A stretch of 64,000 nucleotides of DNA from Herbaspirillum sp. meg3 (GTDB lineage: Bacteria > Pseudomonadota > Gammaproteobacteria > Burkholderiales > Burkholderiaceae_D). The notes under the pieces are model-generated. The model had not been told where the DNA came from. It ran no database searches and worked only from the letters and a program-made list of their open reading frames with translations. Made by a program: the position numbers and the translations under genes. The stretch is taken from NCBI RefSeq assembly GCF_002257565.1, contig NZ_CP022736.1, positions 3,286,001 through 3,350,000 of the forward strand, given 5' to 3'. Positions 61,849-64,000 of this stretch are shown here, piece by piece. Positions within the stretch are counted from its first letter, which is position 1; each line of letters opens with the position of its first letter.

Positions 61849-62274
61849 TTATACCAATGTCAGTGTGACGTTGATGTTGCCGCGTGTTGCGTTCGAATAG
61901 GGGCAAACTTGGTGAGCCTTTTCGATCAGCGATTGTGCGACAGCGCGGTCCAGGCCTGGCAGGGAAATGTCCAGCGCCACTTCGATACCGAAGCCGCCTG
62001 GGATAGTGCCGATACCCACTGTGCCGGTGATGCTGGCATCTGCTGGAACGGCGATTTTTTCCTGGCCGCCGACGAACTTCAGTGCGCCGATGAAGCAAGC
62101 CGAATAGCCGGCCGCGAACAGTTGCTCAGGATTGGTGCCTGCACCGCCGGCGCCGCCCAGTTCCTTCGGTGTAGTCAGCTTGACGTCCAGGATGCCGTCG
62201 GACGACTTGGCTGTACCTTCACGACCGCCGGTTGCAGTTGCCTTAGCTTGGTAGAGTGCTTTTTCGATTTTCAT
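61849..62274 (-). CDS. ohr: Organic hydroperoxide reductase Ohr
   Basis: 141 residues from the ATG at 62274 (AAAGGAA ribosome site). Both reactive cysteines are present: Cys60 (AAGYSACF) and Cys124 (HQVCPYSNATRGN), with the Arg/Glu-bearing N-terminal segment of the family. It detoxifies organic and lipid hydroperoxides with lipoyl-protein electrons. Downstream of ohrR on the same strand, with its own operator-bearing promoter region. Confidence 0.95.
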   Translation of the reverse strand: MKIEKALYQAKATATGGREGTAKSSDGILDVKLTTPKELGGAGGAGTNPEQLFAAGYSACFIGALKFVGGQEKIAVPADASITGTVGIGTIPGGFGIEVALDISLPGLDRAVAQSLIEKAHQVCPYSNATRGNINVTLTLV

Positions 62275-62360
62275 TTTGATTCCTTTCGAGTGGTATGAAG
62301 AATGATGCAGGGGAAGCATCGATTAAATTACTTCTGGAACTACAAATAAATTTTAAACAA

Positions 62361-62380
62361 TAAAATTGCTAACAATATAA
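62361..62380. promoter_or_regulatory. Candidate OhrR operator before ohr
   Basis: TAAAATTGCTAACAATATAA matches the strong palindrome at 62971-62990 at 16 of 20 positions. It lies 87 bp upstream of the ohr start. Confidence 0.55.
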
Positions 62381-62468
62381 ATAATATGCGGTGAAGCTCA
62401 CTTCTACTACCTACCAGTTGCTGTCACTTTTACAACGACAGCACGGGTCAAACAATAAACCTGTACGA

Positions 62469-62945
62469 CTAATCTTCTGCGCCATCCAGCAAGCCCTTGC
62501 GCAGGACTTTAAGCTCTTCTCGCAGATTAGCAACCTGTTCGAGCGGTGGCAAGGAGCACATGAGTCGCTGCGGAACGGCGATTGCCCGTTTGCGCAGAGC
62601 ACGGCCCTCCTGGCTCAGGCGCACCACCACGCGGCGCTCGTCTTCCACATCACGGGCACGATGCAGCAAACCCATCGTTTCCATGCGTTTGAGCAAAGGT
62701 GTCAGGGTACCCGAATCGAGGAACAGCTTGCCGCCCAGATCGGAAACCGTGACTTCGTCCTTTTCCCACAAGACCAGCATCACGAGATATTGCGGATACG
62801 TCAGATCGATGTCTTTCAGTATCTTCTTGTACACCTTGGTCATCGCCAGCGACGCCGAGTACATGGCGAAGCACAGTTGATTTTCAAGCATGAGTGCCTG
62901 ATCAATCGCTGCTGCCTGTGTCGTCGATGTGTTTGCGTTTGCCAT
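62469..62945 (-). CDS. ohrR: OhrR, MarR-family organic-peroxide sensor
   Basis: 158 residues. Winged HTH (VTVSDLGGKLFLDSGTLTPLL, DVEDERRVVVRLS) and the reactive Cys25 (NQLCFAMYSAS). A second Cys130 is present, so it is the two-Cys type as in Xanthomonas. Oxidation of Cys25 by hydroperoxides releases it from DNA and induces ohr. Palindromes lie on both sides. Confidence 0.93.
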   Translation of the reverse strand: MANANTSTTQAAAIDQALMLENQLCFAMYSASLAMTKVYKKILKDIDLTYPQYLVMLVLWEKDEVTVSDLGGKLFLDSGTLTPLLKRMETMGLLHRARDVEDERRVVVRLSQEGRALRKRAIAVPQRLMCSLPPLEQVANLREELKVLRKGLLDGAED

Positions 62946-62970
62946 GGATTGAATAATACATAGTCAAAAA

Positions 62971-62990
62971 TTAAATTGCAAGCAATTTAA
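62971..62990. promoter_or_regulatory. OhrR operator before ohrR
   Basis: TTAAATTGCAAGCAATTTAA, a 9-bp dyad with two central bases, 25 bp upstream of the ohrR start. It fits autoregulation. Confidence 0.72.
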
Positions 62991-63083
62991 ATGAAAATCT
63001 GTATTGATTTAAAAATACAACAAACTTGCAAAGATGCAAGTTTGCCTTTGAATCAGCCTGTTTCAACACACCGCCAACGCCGG

Positions 63084-64000
63084 TCAACGTTCAAAGCGTT
63101 GCTCCACCATCTCTTTGCCCCACTGCGCACCCGGCCATTCTTCCTTGAGCTGAAAGCCGTAGCTCTCATACAGACGTCGGGCCGCATCAAGCCCCTGGAA
63201 TGTCCACAGCTGGATGGATGCAAACCCTTGCGCATCACAAAATGCCATGGCGGCATCCATCAGGCGGCGTCCTACACCCGCCCCGCGCAAACCATCGTCG
63301 ACGATAAACCAGCGCAGGTGCGCTTTGTTGTCGCCCAGATCCTGACCGTCTATGGCGACCGAACCGACAATACGCTCGCCTTGCAACGCCAACCATAAGC
63401 CGTTGCGCGCATGCTCAAGACGAGGAACGAATTCCGCCAGTCCTGCCGCCACCTTGCTCTCGAAATAACTGTCGAAGCCCACGCTGCGCGCATAAAACAT
63501 CGCATGCATCTGCACGATTCGGCCGATCACACCGGCCTGATAACCGGCAACGATGCGAATGTCATCGGCTTGCACGATTGCCTCGCCCGACCGGCGCGCC
63601 GCCAGCGCTTGGGCATAAACCCTCAGTCCCTGTGCCACAGCGTGCTGCTGATCCGCATTCAGTTGCTCCAGCGCGCCAACGACCTGTTTGCGGCCAAACG
63701 ACTGGACGGCGGTTAGTGTGCGGCGGCCTTGCGGCGTCAGCGCCAGCCATTTGACGCGGCCGTCAACGTCGCTGGCCTGCTCCTGCAATTCGCCGGCCTC
63801 CACCAGCTTGCGCACCATGCGGCTGACGCTGGATTTTTCCAGGCCGAGGAATTCGGCAAGCTGTGCGGCGCTCATCGACTTGCGTGCGCCGATCTCGATA
63901 ATCGCGTGGACTGCGGACGGCGGATAGTCGGTCGCCGCCAGCGTGGATTGCATGAAACCCAACTCGCGCACCATCCGGCGCGAAGCGGTACGGATACCGT
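63084..64000 (-). CDS. MarR-GNAT fusion protein (5' end beyond window)
   Basis: The frame stays open to the right edge; the residues before the internal ATG at 63974 (GIRTASRRMVRELGFMQ) match the family, so the start lies outside. The visible part has a MarR winged helix (MSAAQLAEFLGLEKSSVSRMVRKLV) followed by a GNAT acetyltransferase domain (LRWFIVDDGLRGAGVGRRLM, the acetyl-CoA loop). Target of acetylation unknown; it combines regulation and catalysis. Confidence 0.88.
   Translation of the reverse strand, partial: GIRTASRRMVRELGFMQSTLAATDYPPSAVHAIIEIGARKSMSAAQLAEFLGLEKSSVSRMVRKLVEAGELQEQASDVDGRVKWLALTPQGRRTLTAVQSFGRKQVVGALEQLNADQQHAVAQGLRVYAQALAARRSGEAIVQADDIRIVAGYQAGVIGRIVQMHAMFYARSVGFDSYFESKVAAGLAEFVPRLEHARNGLWLALQGERIVGSVAIDGQDLGDNKAHLRWFIVDDGLRGAGVGRRLMDAAMAFCDAQGFASIQLWTFQGLDAARRLYESYGFQLKEEWPGAQWGKEMVEQRFER

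Noticed and set aside
1..64000. CRISPR arrays, rRNA, tRNA
   Set aside because: No regularly spaced identical repeats and no tRNA- or rRNA-like sequence was seen by eye; a covariance-model scan would be decisive.

Overview
The window looks like a chromosomal segment of a betaproteobacterium of the order Burkholderiales, most likely Oxalobacteraceae (Herbaspirillum or a close relative). This is inferred from gene content and protein style (complete wspABCDEFR set, cydP-cydA-cydB-cydX behind a GbsR regulator, hydroxyquinol genes, GC-rich coding). No rRNA, tRNA, CRISPR array, transposase or integrase gene was seen.

Region 1 (1-20 kb) is accessory and metal-related. A leftward copper/silver efflux set (secreted Cys/Met-rich protein, cusC, cusB, cusA, cusF) occupies 0.57-7.26 kb. 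Two unrecognised larger genes (7.3-8.4 kb and 9.3-11.1 kb) flank a ynfA-like membrane gene, a 23-bp tandem repeat array and a 17-bp perfect inverted repeat. A leftward six-gene arsenic operon (arsR, LMW-phosphatase-type arsC, arsB, MFS gene, glutaredoxin-type arsC, arsH) follows, with a perfect 19-bp inverted-repeat operator. At 16.0-17.8 kb lies a compact unassigned module: an EexN-like lipoprotein, an orphan MbcA/ParS-type (DUF2384) antitoxin-like protein, a 70-residue ORF, an unknown 161-residue protein and an XRE regulator. Two of its genes have nearly identical 33-bp promoter-operators in inverted orientation. The module abuts a 5'-truncated multicopper oxidase followed by an intact cupredoxin and a second CusF protein, so the island seems to have broken a copper-resistance locus.

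Region 2 (20-41 kb) is more core-like. It holds an acyl-CoA synthetase, the complete Wsp surface-sensing/c-di-GMP system (wspA to wspR, leftward), purU, a bactofilin, a DUF898 membrane protein paired with an M48 protease, several small regulators with visible palindromic operators (XRE/MmyB-like and TetR), and small membrane proteins, including a 37-codon ORF that shares its operator with a TetR gene.

Region 3 (41-54 kb) carries a Cache-GGDEF-EAL protein with a degenerate GGDEF motif, a periplasmic beta-propeller with a DUF305 protein, and the msrP-msrQ-msrA periplasmic methionine sulfoxide repair operon divergent from a CusRS/HprRS-like two-component system. Two identical TGACAAATTTGTCA palindromes mark the msrP/regulator intergenic region and the DUF305 promoter region. 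A TPR-glycosyltransferase and a YihY/BrkB membrane protein follow.

Region 4 (54-64 kb) has the cytochrome bd operon (gbsR-like, cydP, cydA, cydB, cydX, DUF2867), a LysR-controlled hydroxyquinol module (Dabb protein, maleylacetate reductase, hydroxyquinol 1,2-dioxygenase), the ohr/ohrR organic-peroxide pair with palindromic operators, and a MarR-GNAT fusion that runs off the right edge.
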